A stretch of DNA of 9,419 nucleotides, taken from Deltaproteobacteria bacterium. GTDB taxonomy: Bacteria; Desulfobacterota; SM23-61. A program made the position numbers and the translations under genes. Numbering within the stretch: the stretch's first letter is position 1; the number at the start of each line of letters is the position of its first letter. Location: positions 1 to 9,419 of the forward strand of contig JAOUFX010000063.1 in the NCBI GenBank assembly GCA_029857975.1. The letters are read 5' to 3'. Below the pieces are notes generated by a model, which searched no databases, had not been told where the DNA came from, and was given only the letters and a program-made list of their open reading frames with translations. This document shows positions 1 through 7,429 of the stretch, piece by piece.

Positions 1-777
<777 letters not shown>

Positions 778-795
778 CTTTTGGCGGCGGTGGGA

Positions 796-876
796 TATTT
801 ATGATTAGGGATATGATTCTCCACAATAGGTTGTGTCATTAACGTGATGGAGGGACATACCCCCTAATCATAAATA
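796..876. repeat. Long imperfect inverted repeat / hairpin downstream of porB
   Basis: The outer arms TATTTATGATTAGGG (796-810) and CCCTAATCATAAATA (862-876) are perfect 15-bp reverse complements. Pairing can continue inward with TATG/CATA (812-815 with 856-859) and CTCCA/TGGAG (819-823 with 848-852), separated by small internal loops. A competing inner hairpin CACAA/TTGTG sits at 822-835. The right arm is not followed by a run of T, so it does not look like a standard rho-independent terminator. It could be an mRNA 3'-end stabilising stem for the por transcript, a regulator site, or a small non-autonomous repeat element. Confidence 0.7.
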
Positions 877-1024
877 ATGAAATCTCCAAAGCATAAAAGT
901 ACCTAACTCTTGGGCTCTGGCAAACTCCCCCCGCCGATAAGCTTTTCAAAAAATGGTTTTTAGGAATTGGCCAGGAGTCCTCTCCGAGGAAGCAAGGGTT
1001 CAGTGGTTCATCCAACTTTTTTAA

Positions 1025-1053
1025 TTGACATTTGGCGATTATAGTTTTATTAG
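1025..1053 (+). promoter_or_regulatory. Putative sigma-70-type promoter for the TTT operon
   Basis: A perfect TTGACA -35 hexamer (1025-1030) is followed, after a 17-base spacer, by TATTAG (1048-1053), a 4/6 match to the -10 consensus. The surroundings are AT-rich. Transcription would begin near 1060 and leave a leader of about 70 bases before tctC. The -35 match and ideal spacing make this the best promoter candidate in the window, but it is a pattern match only. Confidence 0.55.
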
Positions 1054-1070
1054 GTAAATTTTAAACCTAA
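1050..1070. promoter_or_regulatory. Palindromic operator candidate overlapping -10/+1
   Basis: TTAGGT (1050-1055) and ACCTAA (1065-1070) are perfect inverted half-sites separated by a 9-base A/T-only spacer. The 21-bp dyad overlaps the putative -10 and start site, where a bound repressor would block transcription. No regulator gene lies nearby in the window, so the partner is unknown. Confidence 0.4.
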
Positions 1071-1118
1071 ACCAATTAAATTCACCAGAAATTTTTCAGG
1101 AACAAAATCATAAAAAAC

Positions 1119-1127
1119 AAGGAGGGG
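1119..1127 (+). promoter_or_regulatory. Strong ribosome binding site of tctC
   Basis: AAGGAGGGG is a near-perfect Shine-Dalgarno sequence. Its GGAGG core lies 5 bases before the ATG at 1131. It is the strongest well-placed site in the operon, consistent with high expression of the binding protein, and it fixes the tctC start. Confidence 0.8.
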
Positions 1128-1130
1128 AAA

Positions 1131-2123
1131 ATGAAAAAATTTTACTGTAAGCGTTTAACTTACCTGTTTTTTCCGCTTATCCTGCTATGGGGAACGTTTT
1201 TCTGGGGAGGATATGCCCTTGCCGGGGAATATCCTGAAAAGCCAGTTAAATTGATCGTTCCCTGGAAGGCCGGGGGAGATACGGATGTGCTCATGAGAGT
1301 CATTGCCCATTATGCCAGTAAATACCTCGGGCATCCCATGGTGGTGGTTAATGTAGGCGGCGTGGGAGGAACGCTGGGGGCCCGGCAGGGAAAAGACGCC
1401 AAGCCCGATGGCTATACCCTCACGGCGACCCATGAGTCCGTCATTACTTCCCAGCTCGTGGGAGTGGCCGATTTCAACTATTCTCAGTTCATACCCATTG
1501 CCAACATGGTGGCCACCCCGGGAATTGTGGCTGCCCGACCCACGGCACCCTGGAATAATATCAAGGAAATGATCGAGGATGCTAAAAAAAGGCCCGGCCA
1601 GATTACCTTCGGGGCCACTCTCGGATCTACCAGCCATTTCGTCCCCCTGGAAATTGCTTACAAGGCGGGGATTGAGTTCAAAATCGTTGGGTATGAAGGG
1701 ACGGCCGATCGACAGACAGCTTTACTTGGGGGATTTATCGACTTGGGTGAGAGCAACCCGGCCTCGGGGAAAAAATACTTTGAAGCTAAGAAACTGAAAG
1801 CTCTGGGTATTGCCCAAGCCAAAAGACACCCCATGGTCCCTGAAATGCCAACCCTGAGAGAGCTGGGTTTGGATGTAATCATCGAAGTCAATCGGGGAAT
1901 CTGCGCCCCCCTGAACACCCCCCAGCCCATTGTCAATAAATTGGTCTCCGTTTTGAAGAAAGCCTCCGAAGATCCTGAATTTGTGAAAAAGATCGAAGAT
2001 CTCGGAACCGCGGTCAATTTCCTTCCCACGGATCAGTATAAAGCCCATATTAAAAAGGAAACTCAGCGGTACTCTCTTTTGGCCAAAAAGTTTGGCGTTG
2101 AAGGATTGAAGAAAAAGAAATGA
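1131..2123 (+). CDS. tctC: TTT-family extracytoplasmic solute-binding protein (TctC/Bug family)
   Basis: This 330-residue protein captures a small, usually carboxylate-bearing solute in the periplasm for a tripartite tricarboxylate transporter. The N-terminus is a signal peptide: a basic start (MKKFYCKRL), a hydrophobic core (residues 9-30) and a probable cleavage after ALA (31). The mature protein opens with the Bug hallmark YPEKPVKLIVPWKAGGDTD (34-52), including the Gly-Gly-x-x-Asp that lines the ligand pocket in this family, then R56. Later blocks such as DGYTL, PGQITFG and MPTLRELG are also typical of Bug proteins. Length is normal. The ligand cannot be predicted, since Bug proteins bind citrate, aspartate, nicotinate, pyroglutamate, phthalate and others. 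tctB and tctA follow on the same strand after a terminator-like hairpin. Confidence 0.93.
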   Translation: MKKFYCKRLTYLFFPLILLWGTFFWGGYALAGEYPEKPVKLIVPWKAGGDTDVLMRVIAHYASKYLGHPMVVVNVGGVGGTLGARQGKDAKPDGYTLTATHESVITSQLVGVADFNYSQFIPIANMVATPGIVAARPTAPWNNIKEMIEDAKKRPGQITFGATLGSTSHFVPLEIAYKAGIEFKIVGYEGTADRQTALLGGFIDLGESNPASGKKYFEAKKLKALGIAQAKRHPMVPEMPTLRELGLDVIIEVNRGICAPLNTPQPIVNKLVSVLKKASEDPEFVKKIEDLGTAVNFLPTDQYKAHIKKETQRYSLLAKKFGVEGLKKKK

Positions 2124-2134
2124 TTCCTTAAGGA

Positions 2135-2173
2135 TGGGGTCTTCCGCAACGAAAAAAAGTCAGGAAGACCCCA
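2135..2173 (+). terminator. Intercistronic terminator/attenuator hairpin between tctC and tctB
   Basis: TGGGGTCTTCC (2135-2145) pairs perfectly over 11 bp with GGAAGACCCCA (2163-2173), around a 17-base A-rich loop. A short U-tract, CTTTTT, follows at 2175-2180. It starts 11 bases after the tctC stop. A leaky terminator or 3'-stabilising stem here would give more tctC than tctBA mRNA, as expected for binding-protein transporters. Confidence 0.72.
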
Positions 2174-2203
2174 ACTTTTTCCAAATAAAATGAGAATAAT
2201 CTG

Positions 2204-2707
2204 ATGAAAGAAGACAAATTCATCGGGGTGATCCTCATCATCTTCAGTGTTTTTATGTATACTCAAACCCTGGATTTTCCCGCGGCCGTGTTTGGAACCA
2301 TGGGAGCAGGTTTCTTTCCGAAAATTCTCTTCACCCTTCTTGCTCTTTCCGGGGTGGCTTTAACCATTGGGGGATGGATCAGAGACAGAAAGCAAGCCAA
2401 AGCAATGGACGGACGGCAAAAAGCCAGCGGGACGGAATCCTGGAAAAAATTCAAAGCCTCTTTGAAAGATCATTCCCTGGTGATCATAAGCTTTTTTTTC
2501 GTGTTCGGCTACATTCTCTTCATGGAATATTTTGGATACATGATTGCCACGCTTCTGTTTATGTTGACCCTGATGTGGTTTTTGGCGCCCAAGGGCCACA
2601 AGGGAATCCCCTTGATTATCATCGTATCCTGCGCCGTGACTTTTATAATTTATTTTTCTTTTCAAGAACTGCTTCAGATTTTTTTACCCGAAGGAATTTT
2701 ATTCTAA
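2204..2707 (+). CDS. tctB: TTT small membrane subunit TctB
   Basis: This 167-residue protein is the small integral-membrane subunit that pairs with TctA in the tripartite tricarboxylate transporter. It has a hydrophobic segment at residues 6-20, the family's characteristic GAGFFPKIL stretch leading into a second at 38-58, and a charged cytoplasmic-type linker (59-90, rich in K/R/D). Hydrophobic segments follow at about 91-107, 109-127 and 134-160. Length and topology match TctB. The start lacks a strong Shine-Dalgarno sequence. A four-codon ATG...TGA mini-frame at 2190-2204 ends in a TGATG overlap with this ATG, so translation could be coupled to it, though that is speculative. The preceding hairpin probably lowers expression relative to tctC. 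Confidence 0.88.
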   Translation: MKEDKFIGVILIIFSVFMYTQTLDFPAAVFGTMGAGFFPKILFTLLALSGVALTIGGWIRDRKQAKAMDGRQKASGTESWKKFKASLKDHSLVIISFFFVFGYILFMEYFGYMIATLLFMLTLMWFLAPKGHKGIPLIIIVSCAVTFIIYFSFQELLQIFLPEGILF

Positions 2708-2747
2708 TCCGGATGACTGGACTTTATTCGTTGGTGGAAAAATTTTT

Positions 2748-4262
2748 ATGATCGATCTGATTATCCTCGGTATGCAAGAAATACTTAAACCGTATCCCCT
2801 GCTATTTCTCCTTCTGGGAACCATGGCCGGTATAATTGTGGGCTGTATCCCGGGCTTTACCATCACCATGGGCGCCGCCCTGACCCTGCCTTTAACTTTT
2901 GGAATGAGTTCCATCCAAGGCCTGGCCGCCATGATCGGGGTATTAGTCGGTGGATTAGCCGGAGGGCAGATCTCAGGAATTCTGATGGGAATTCCCGGAA
3001 CGCCGTCTTCCATTGCCACTGTTTTTGACGGCCATCCCATGGCCAAGAGGGGAGAGGCAGGCAGTGCCCTTTGTATCGGAATTTGGGCTTCTTTCTTTGG
3101 TGGATTAATCAGCGCTTTCATTCTTCTCTGTTTTGCTCCACCACTGGCCACGATGGCCCTAAAATTTGGGCCTTGGGAATTCTTTTCTCTGGTAGCCTTC
3201 GGCCTGACCATCATCGCCAGCCTTTCCGGAAAATCCCTCCTGAAAGGGTTGATTGCCGGGCTTCTGGGTCTGATCGCCGCAACGGTTGGAGCCGATCCCA
3301 TGACCGGAGTCCTTCGATTTGAATTTGGACTGCATGGGCTCTCCGGGGGATTTTCCTTCCTCCCGGTCCTGATCGGGCTCTTTGCCTTCTCCGAATTGAT
3401 GGGCACCCTGGAGAAAAAGGAACGGGCCGCCACTGCCCTGATCCAAAACCCCAAACTCAGTTTTTCGTCCGCCAAAACAATCAAGACCATCTTCAGCCAA
3501 CCCTTCAATCTATTGCGCTCCTCCTTGATCGGCGTGTTTATCGGCGCCCTTCCAGGGGCGGGAGGAAGTATTTCCAACATCTTGAGCTACGACCAAGCGG
3601 TCAAAGGTTCCAAACACCCGGAAAAATTCGGAACCGGCATCCCGGACGGGATCATCGCTTCGGAATCAGCCAATAACGCGACCGGCGGGGGTGCCCTCAT
3701 TCCCACCATGGCTTTGGGAGTTCCGGGAGATGCCGTAGCCGCCATTATGATGGGAGCGCTTATCCTCCATGGGATTCAACCAGGCCCTCTTCTTATCGTT
3801 GAATTCCCCGAATTAGTCTACGGTGTATTTATGGCTTTTTTCCTGGCCCATTTCTTCATGGTGGGGCTTCAGCTCTATGGAATTCATCTCTTCGTAAGAT
3901 TGACCAAAGTGCCTTTCTACATTTTGGTCCCTTCCATATTGGTTTTTTGCGCTGTTGGCTCCTTCTCGATCCACAATCGATTTTTTGACATTTGGGTCCT
4001 TTTTATCTTTGGAGTTTTAGGATACCTCATGAAAAAGTATGCCTTCCCCCTGACCCCGATGATTCTGGGAGTCATTCTGGGTCCATTAGCGGAGACTAAT
4101 TTTCGCAGGGCTTTACAGACCAGCGATGATTATACGCTCTTCTTTACCCGGCCGATCTCCCTGGCCTTTTTAATCCTCTCCTTGATTTCTTTGCTCTATC
4201 CATTCTATCAACGACGAAGAGAACGCCAAAAAAAGCAAGACCAACGTCTTGACTCTCCTTAG
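2748..4262 (+). CDS. tctA: TTT large membrane permease TctA
   Basis: This 504-residue polytopic membrane protein is the transport channel of the TTT system, usually driven by an ion gradient. It shows the internal duplication known for TctA. The first half has GCIPGFTITMGAALTLPLTFG (from residue 32) and GILMGIPGTPSSIAT (77-91). The second half has IGALPGAGGSISNILSYDQA (265-284) and PTMALGVPGDAVAAI (319-333). The highly conserved block GIPDGIIASESANNATGGG (297-315) is intact. Many hydrophobic helices run to about residue 485, and the C-terminus is a basic, hydrophilic tail. A ribosome binding site, GGTGGA (2733-2738), lies 9 bases before the ATG. The gene follows tctB by 40 bases and precedes the GGT gene by 40 bases, so co-transcription is likely. 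Confidence 0.94.
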   Translation: MIDLIILGMQEILKPYPLLFLLLGTMAGIIVGCIPGFTITMGAALTLPLTFGMSSIQGLAAMIGVLVGGLAGGQISGILMGIPGTPSSIATVFDGHPMAKRGEAGSALCIGIWASFFGGLISAFILLCFAPPLATMALKFGPWEFFSLVAFGLTIIASLSGKSLLKGLIAGLLGLIAATVGADPMTGVLRFEFGLHGLSGGFSFLPVLIGLFAFSELMGTLEKKERAATALIQNPKLSFSSAKTIKTIFSQPFNLLRSSLIGVFIGALPGAGGSISNILSYDQAVKGSKHPEKFGTGIPDGIIASESANNATGGGALIPTMALGVPGDAVAAIMMGALILHGIQPGPLLIVEFPELVYGVFMAFFLAHFFMVGLQLYGIHLFVRLTKVPFYILVPSILVFCAVGSFSIHNRFFDIWVLFIFGVLGYLMKKYAFPLTPMILGVILGPLAETNFRRALQTSDDYTLFFTRPISLAFLILSLISLLYPFYQRRRERQKKQDQRLDSP

Positions 4263-4302
4263 GAAATAGCCCTGATCCCCAATTCCATTTCCGGAAAGGA
4301 TA

Positions 4303-5910
4303 ATGATGAGACCTTCATTTACCTCGCACCGCCCTGTGGTCATGGGTACAAATTGGATGATTACCTCGGGCCACCCTCTGGCTTCTCAAGCGGGAGCCTC
4401 TATTCTGGAGCGGGGTGGAAATGCGATCGATGCGGCGGTGGCAGCCAATGCCGTTTTAGCCGTGGTGAGGCCGCATATGTGCGGAATCGGGGGGGACGTC
4501 TTTATTATTTTTTATAGGGCCAAAGATCGAACGATTAAAGTCCTCAACGCCAGCGGTCGTTCTCCTTACAAGGCAACCAAAGATTTTTTTGCAGGTAAAG
4601 GACTGGAAAAAATTCCCCCCACGGGGATCTTAAGTTCAACTGTTCCCGGAGTGGTAGATGGATGGAGCATCGCCCTTGAAGAATTTGGTTCCATGTCTAT
4701 GGAGCCCTTACTCCAGAGGGCCATTGCCTATGCTGCCAAAGGATTTCCCGTCTATAAAGAATTGAGCCAAACCATCGAAAATTCAGCCGCGCTGTTGAAG
4801 AAATGCCCGGAAACAGAAAAAATATTTCTGAGGAATGGCCGGCCGCCCAGAACTGGTGAGCTTTTTGTTCAGCCCGAGTTGGCCGAATCGCTGCAAAAGA
4901 TTGCCAGGGGAGGAAAGGAAATATTTTACCGGGGAGAAATTGGGCAAGCCCTTGTTAAATTCTCCAGGGAGAATGAAGGCCTGTTTACCGAAAAAGATCT
5001 GGAAGATCACCGCTCAACATGGGTGCAGCCCATCGAGACCCTCTACAAGGGCTATCGCATCGTTGTGGTTCCCCCAAACTCCCAGGGGATTGCTCTCTTA
5101 ATGCAGCTGAATATCATCGAAAATTTTGACCTGGCTAAAATGGAACACAATGGCACCGACTATATTCACCTTTTTGTGGAAACAAAAAAGCTGGCATTTG
5201 CCGATCGTGATCAATATGTCTGCGACCCTGATTTCCATTCCATTCCGGTGGCCAAAATGATTTCTAAAACCTATGCCAAGAAACAGGTGAAAAGAATTAA
5301 CTCTAACCGGGCTACTTTGTCAGTCCCCCCTACGAATTTTTCCAGTACGGGAGAAGATACAATCTATCTGGCGGTAGTGGACAAAGAAGGGAATGCGGTC
5401 TCGATGATCCAAAGTCTCTATGAAGCCTTTGGGAGTGGGGTAGTAATCAAAGGGACAGGGATCATGCTCCACAATCGTGGCCGAGGCTTTTCTTTGGAGC
5501 CAGACCATCCCAATTGTATCGAACCCCATAAACGCCCTTATCATACCCTGAGCCCCTGCCTGATCATGAAGGGGGAGTGTCCATTCATGGTTCTGGGCAC
5601 TCCGGGAGCCGATGGCCAGACCCAGACAATTCTCCAGGTGATCGCGAATATACTTGCCTTCCAGGCCGATATCCAGGAAGCCATTGAGAGTCCCCGCTGG
5701 CGCAGTAATGCCGGAAACAGCCTTTCCATTGAAAAGCGTTTTCCTCCAGCGGTTATTGAAGGGCTAAAAGCCAAGGGGCATCAAATCGAACTCCTGCCGG
5801 AATGGTCAAGGGTCTGTGGGGGTGCTCAGGGAATTATCATCGATCAAGAAAATGGGGTGCTCATGGCGGGCGCCGACCCCCGACGACAGGCTTATGCCAT
5901 CGGATGTTGA
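4303..5910 (+). CDS. ggt: Gamma-glutamyltransferase-family Ntn hydrolase (cytosolic, YwrD-like)
   Basis: This 535-residue enzyme belongs to the gamma-glutamyltranspeptidase family, whose proenzymes self-cleave at a Thr that becomes the N-terminal nucleophile. Conserved blocks are GGNAIDAAVAANAVLAVVRP (38-57), GIGGDVF (61-67), NASGRSP (82-88) and, around the cleavage site, GEDTIYLAVVDKEGNAVS. Thr353 (codon 5359-5361) aligns with the catalytic Thr of E. coli GGT, giving a large subunit of about 352 residues and a small one of about 183. FGSGVVIKGTGIMLHNRG follows in the small subunit, as in YwrD-type members. At the oxyanion-hole Gly-Gly position it reads GTPGADGQ (432-439), with Ala for the second Gly. 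No signal peptide is visible, so it should be cytosolic. The AAAGGA site (4295-4300) is only 2 bases from ATG 4303 but 5 from ATG 4306, so 4306 may be the real start. Linkage to tctA suggests it acts on the imported solute. Cephalosporin acylase-like activity is an alternative. Confidence 0.88.
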   Translation: MMRPSFTSHRPVVMGTNWMITSGHPLASQAGASILERGGNAIDAAVAANAVLAVVRPHMCGIGGDVFIIFYRAKDRTIKVLNASGRSPYKATKDFFAGKGLEKIPPTGILSSTVPGVVDGWSIALEEFGSMSMEPLLQRAIAYAAKGFPVYKELSQTIENSAALLKKCPETEKIFLRNGRPPRTGELFVQPELAESLQKIARGGKEIFYRGEIGQALVKFSRENEGLFTEKDLEDHRSTWVQPIETLYKGYRIVVVPPNSQGIALLMQLNIIENFDLAKMEHNGTDYIHLFVETKKLAFADRDQYVCDPDFHSIPVAKMISKTYAKKQVKRINSNRATLSVPPTNFSSTGEDTIYLAVVDKEGNAVSMIQSLYEAFGSGVVIKGTGIMLHNRGRGFSLEPDHPNCIEPHKRPYHTLSPCLIMKGECPFMVLGTPGADGQTQTILQVIANILAFQADIQEAIESPRWRSNAGNSLSIEKRFPPAVIEGLKAKGHQIELLPEWSRVCGGAQGIIIDQENGVLMAGADPRRQAYAIGC

Positions 5911-5931
5911 TTTCACTACCGGGAATTCACC

Positions 5932-5973
5932 AGGAGGAGGTTCTCTCGCCCCCTTTTAAAGAGAGAGCAGGGC
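5932..5973 (+). promoter_or_regulatory. Distant Shine-Dalgarno with possible looped spacer before the GT4 gene
   Basis: A near-perfect AGGAGGAGGT (5932-5941) lies 32 bases before the only usable start (ATG 5974), too far for normal initiation. The spacer can fold: TCTCTC (5942-5947) pairs with GAGAGA (5961-5966) around a 13-base loop. This would leave only about 7 unpaired bases between stem and ATG. A weaker local purine run, AGAGAG (5962-5967), is the ordinary alternative. Confidence 0.35.
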
Positions 5974-7203
5974 ATGAAAATTACTTTTTTAACCAATGAA
6001 TATCCGCCCCATATTTATGGAGGAGCCGGAGTCCATGCCGAATACCTTTCCAGAGAACTGGCCAGCCTGGAAGAGGGCCGACATACGATAAATGTTCTTT
6101 GCTTCGGAGAACAAAAGGAAGATTCTGCGAATAAAACAGTACAAGGAATTCTTCCCCCCGTGGACTTCCCCTTTCAGGACTTCCGTTATCAGAAATTATT
6201 TGACACCCTCTTGCGGAACATCATCATGTCAGGAACTGTGCCAGAGGCGGATATTGTCCATTGCCATACCTGGTATACGCATTTTGCCGGTTGCCTGATC
6301 AAACAAATCTTGGGCATTCCTCTGGTCCTCACCACCCATTCTTTAGAACCTCATCGACCCTGGAAAGAGGAACAGCTGGGCCCGGCCTACAGGGCCAGTT
6401 CCTGGCTGGAAAAAACCGCTTACGAAAATGCCGACGGAGTGATTGCCGTATCCCGCGCGATGGCAACGGGGGTACATGATCTTTACCAGGTTCCGTTGGA
6501 AAAAATTCGCCTCATCCCCAATGGCATTGATACGCATCAATACCAACCGACCTTTAATCCGGCGCTGTTGACTTCCTATCGGATCAACCCGGATCAACCC
6601 TACCTTCTCTTTGTAGGCCGTATTACCCGACAAAAAGGGTTTATTCACCTCATCAACGCCATCAGGTACATATCTCCGGGCTTACAGGTTGTATTATGCG
6701 CCGGCGCTCCCGACACCGAAGAAATTGGCCAGGAGATGGAGGAAAGAGTCAAAGCGGCGCGAGCTGACACCAAGAATGAGATCATCTGGATCGATCAATG
6801 GGTTCCCCGATCCCACCTTATCATCCTTTATAGTCATGCTTCTGCTTTTGTCTGCCCATCGGTCTACGAACCCTTCGGGATCATAAATTTAGAAGCCATG
6901 GCCTGCGGGACGCCGGTAATCGCCTCGGCAGTAGGTGGAATCCCGGAGGTGATTATTCACGGGAAAAATGGATTGTTAGTTCCTTTTGAACCCATTGGTT
7001 CCAATAACTTCGAGCCCAAAGATCCACAACAATTTTCGCGTGATTTGGCCGCGGCTGTAAACAGCCTTTTCGGTTCCCCGGAAAAAAGGAGACGGATGGG
7101 CTCCCAAGCCCGGGAAAAGGTCGAAAAGAACTTTAGCTGGGAAAGTATAGCGCAGCAGACTTTTAAATTTTACCGGGAATTGACCGCAAGCAGAAAAAAC
7201 TAA
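5974..7203 (+). CDS. glgA: GT4 glycosyltransferase of the actinobacterial-type glycogen synthase / maltose-1-phosphate synthase family
   Basis: This 409-residue GT-B fold enzyme closely resembles the short glycogen synthases of the Corynebacterium type (GlgM/GlgA). That family transfers glucose from ADP-glucose to a glucan or to glucose-1-phosphate, the latter giving maltose-1-phosphate. Diagnostic blocks are NEYPPHIYGGAGVHAEYLS (8-26), HCHTWYTHFAG (96-106), LTTHSLEPHRPWKEEQLG (119-136), the YRASSWLEKTAYENADGVIAVS stretch (139-160), and NGID (183-186). Arg216 and Lys221 in VGRITRQKG and the E-x7-E pair Glu299/Glu307 in YEPFGIINLE bind donor in GT4 enzymes. The start is fixed because no other start codon lies between the ggt stop and 5974. 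It sits 63 bases after ggt, so it may be read through from the TTT operon, but no functional link is obvious. No glgB, glgC or glgE is in the window. A related sucrose- or glycan-forming GT4 role is possible. Confidence 0.82.
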   Translation: MKITFLTNEYPPHIYGGAGVHAEYLSRELASLEEGRHTINVLCFGEQKEDSANKTVQGILPPVDFPFQDFRYQKLFDTLLRNIIMSGTVPEADIVHCHTWYTHFAGCLIKQILGIPLVLTTHSLEPHRPWKEEQLGPAYRASSWLEKTAYENADGVIAVSRAMATGVHDLYQVPLEKIRLIPNGIDTHQYQPTFNPALLTSYRINPDQPYLLFVGRITRQKGFIHLINAIRYISPGLQVVLCAGAPDTEEIGQEMEERVKAARADTKNEIIWIDQWVPRSHLIILYSHASAFVCPSVYEPFGIINLEAMACGTPVIASAVGGIPEVIIHGKNGLLVPFEPIGSNNFEPKDPQQFSRDLAAAVNSLFGSPEKRRRMGSQAREKVEKNFSWESIAQQTFKFYRELTASRKN

Positions 7204-7429
7204 AGCGTCAGTCACATTCATCCCGATCTCATCCCTTTTAGTGGCTTTAATAAAATTTATTGGGACACAGATTTTCGCAGATAACCGCAGAAACAAAAAA
7301 GACGCTATGCGCATAGCGCTAAGCGACTTTCTGTGTACATCCGGCCCAAAAAGGAATTTCCTATACAATAAATTTAAAACTCGAAACCTGAAATTCGGAA
7401 TTTTCCGGATAGGTCTAATGATTTGGGCT
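7204..7429. other. Convergent intergenic region with tandem and palindromic repeats
   Basis: This non-coding stretch lies between two convergent genes. It contains a three-unit 10-bp repeat (7266-7295), a 16-bp perfect palindrome (7303-7318), flanking 7-bp inverted arms ACACAGA (7265-7271) and TCTGTGT (7330-7336), and a small CGGAA-TT-TTCCG dyad (7396-7407). None is followed by a clear T-run on either strand, so bidirectional termination is possible but unproven. No promoter or gene is apparent. Confidence 0.55.
7265..7336. repeat. Repeat element: 10-bp tandem units plus perfect palindrome between inverted arms
   Basis: Three consecutive units, CACAGATTTT, CGCAGATAAC and CGCAGAAACA (7266-7295), share a CRCAGAT core at exact 10-base spacing. 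They are followed by the perfect palindrome CGCTATGCGCATAGCG (7303-7318) and a partial copy, CTAAGCG. The whole is bounded by ACACAGA (7265-7271) and its reverse complement TCTGTGT (7330-7336). The CGCAGAT periodicity resembles degenerate intergenic repeats I recall from environmental bacterial genomes, so this may be one copy of a dispersed family. Confidence 0.55.

Larger units (their letters stand above)
778..1130. other. Intergenic region between porB and the TTT operon
   Basis: This is 353 bases with no credible gene. Its left part holds the inverted repeat at 796-876. The middle (877-1024) is unremarkable except for a short TCCTC/GAGGA hairpin at 978-990 and a T-run near 1015-1021. No T-tract follows the large inverted repeat, so there is no canonical terminator for porB there. 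The right part is AT-rich and carries the promoter and operator candidates and the tctC ribosome binding site. I compared it by eye with common riboswitch cores and recognised none. Confidence 0.7.

Noticed and set aside
796..876. Rho-independent terminator for porB
   Set aside because: The stem is long and AT-rich, and no T-run follows the right arm.
778..1024. Riboswitch or structured regulatory RNA upstream of the TTT operon
   Set aside because: I recognised no known aptamer core, and the largest fold lies upstream of the likely promoter, so it would not be in the tctC leader.
2699..3580. A 293-codon antisense open frame opposite tctA
   Set aside because: It mirrors a conserved membrane-protein gene. 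The translation is rich in Pro, Arg and Ile with no recognisable domain and reads like a reverse-strand shadow of hydrophobic codons.
5802..5999. A 65-codon frame spanning the end of ggt and the start of the GT4 gene
   Set aside because: It overlaps both well-supported genes in another frame and shows no domain-like features.
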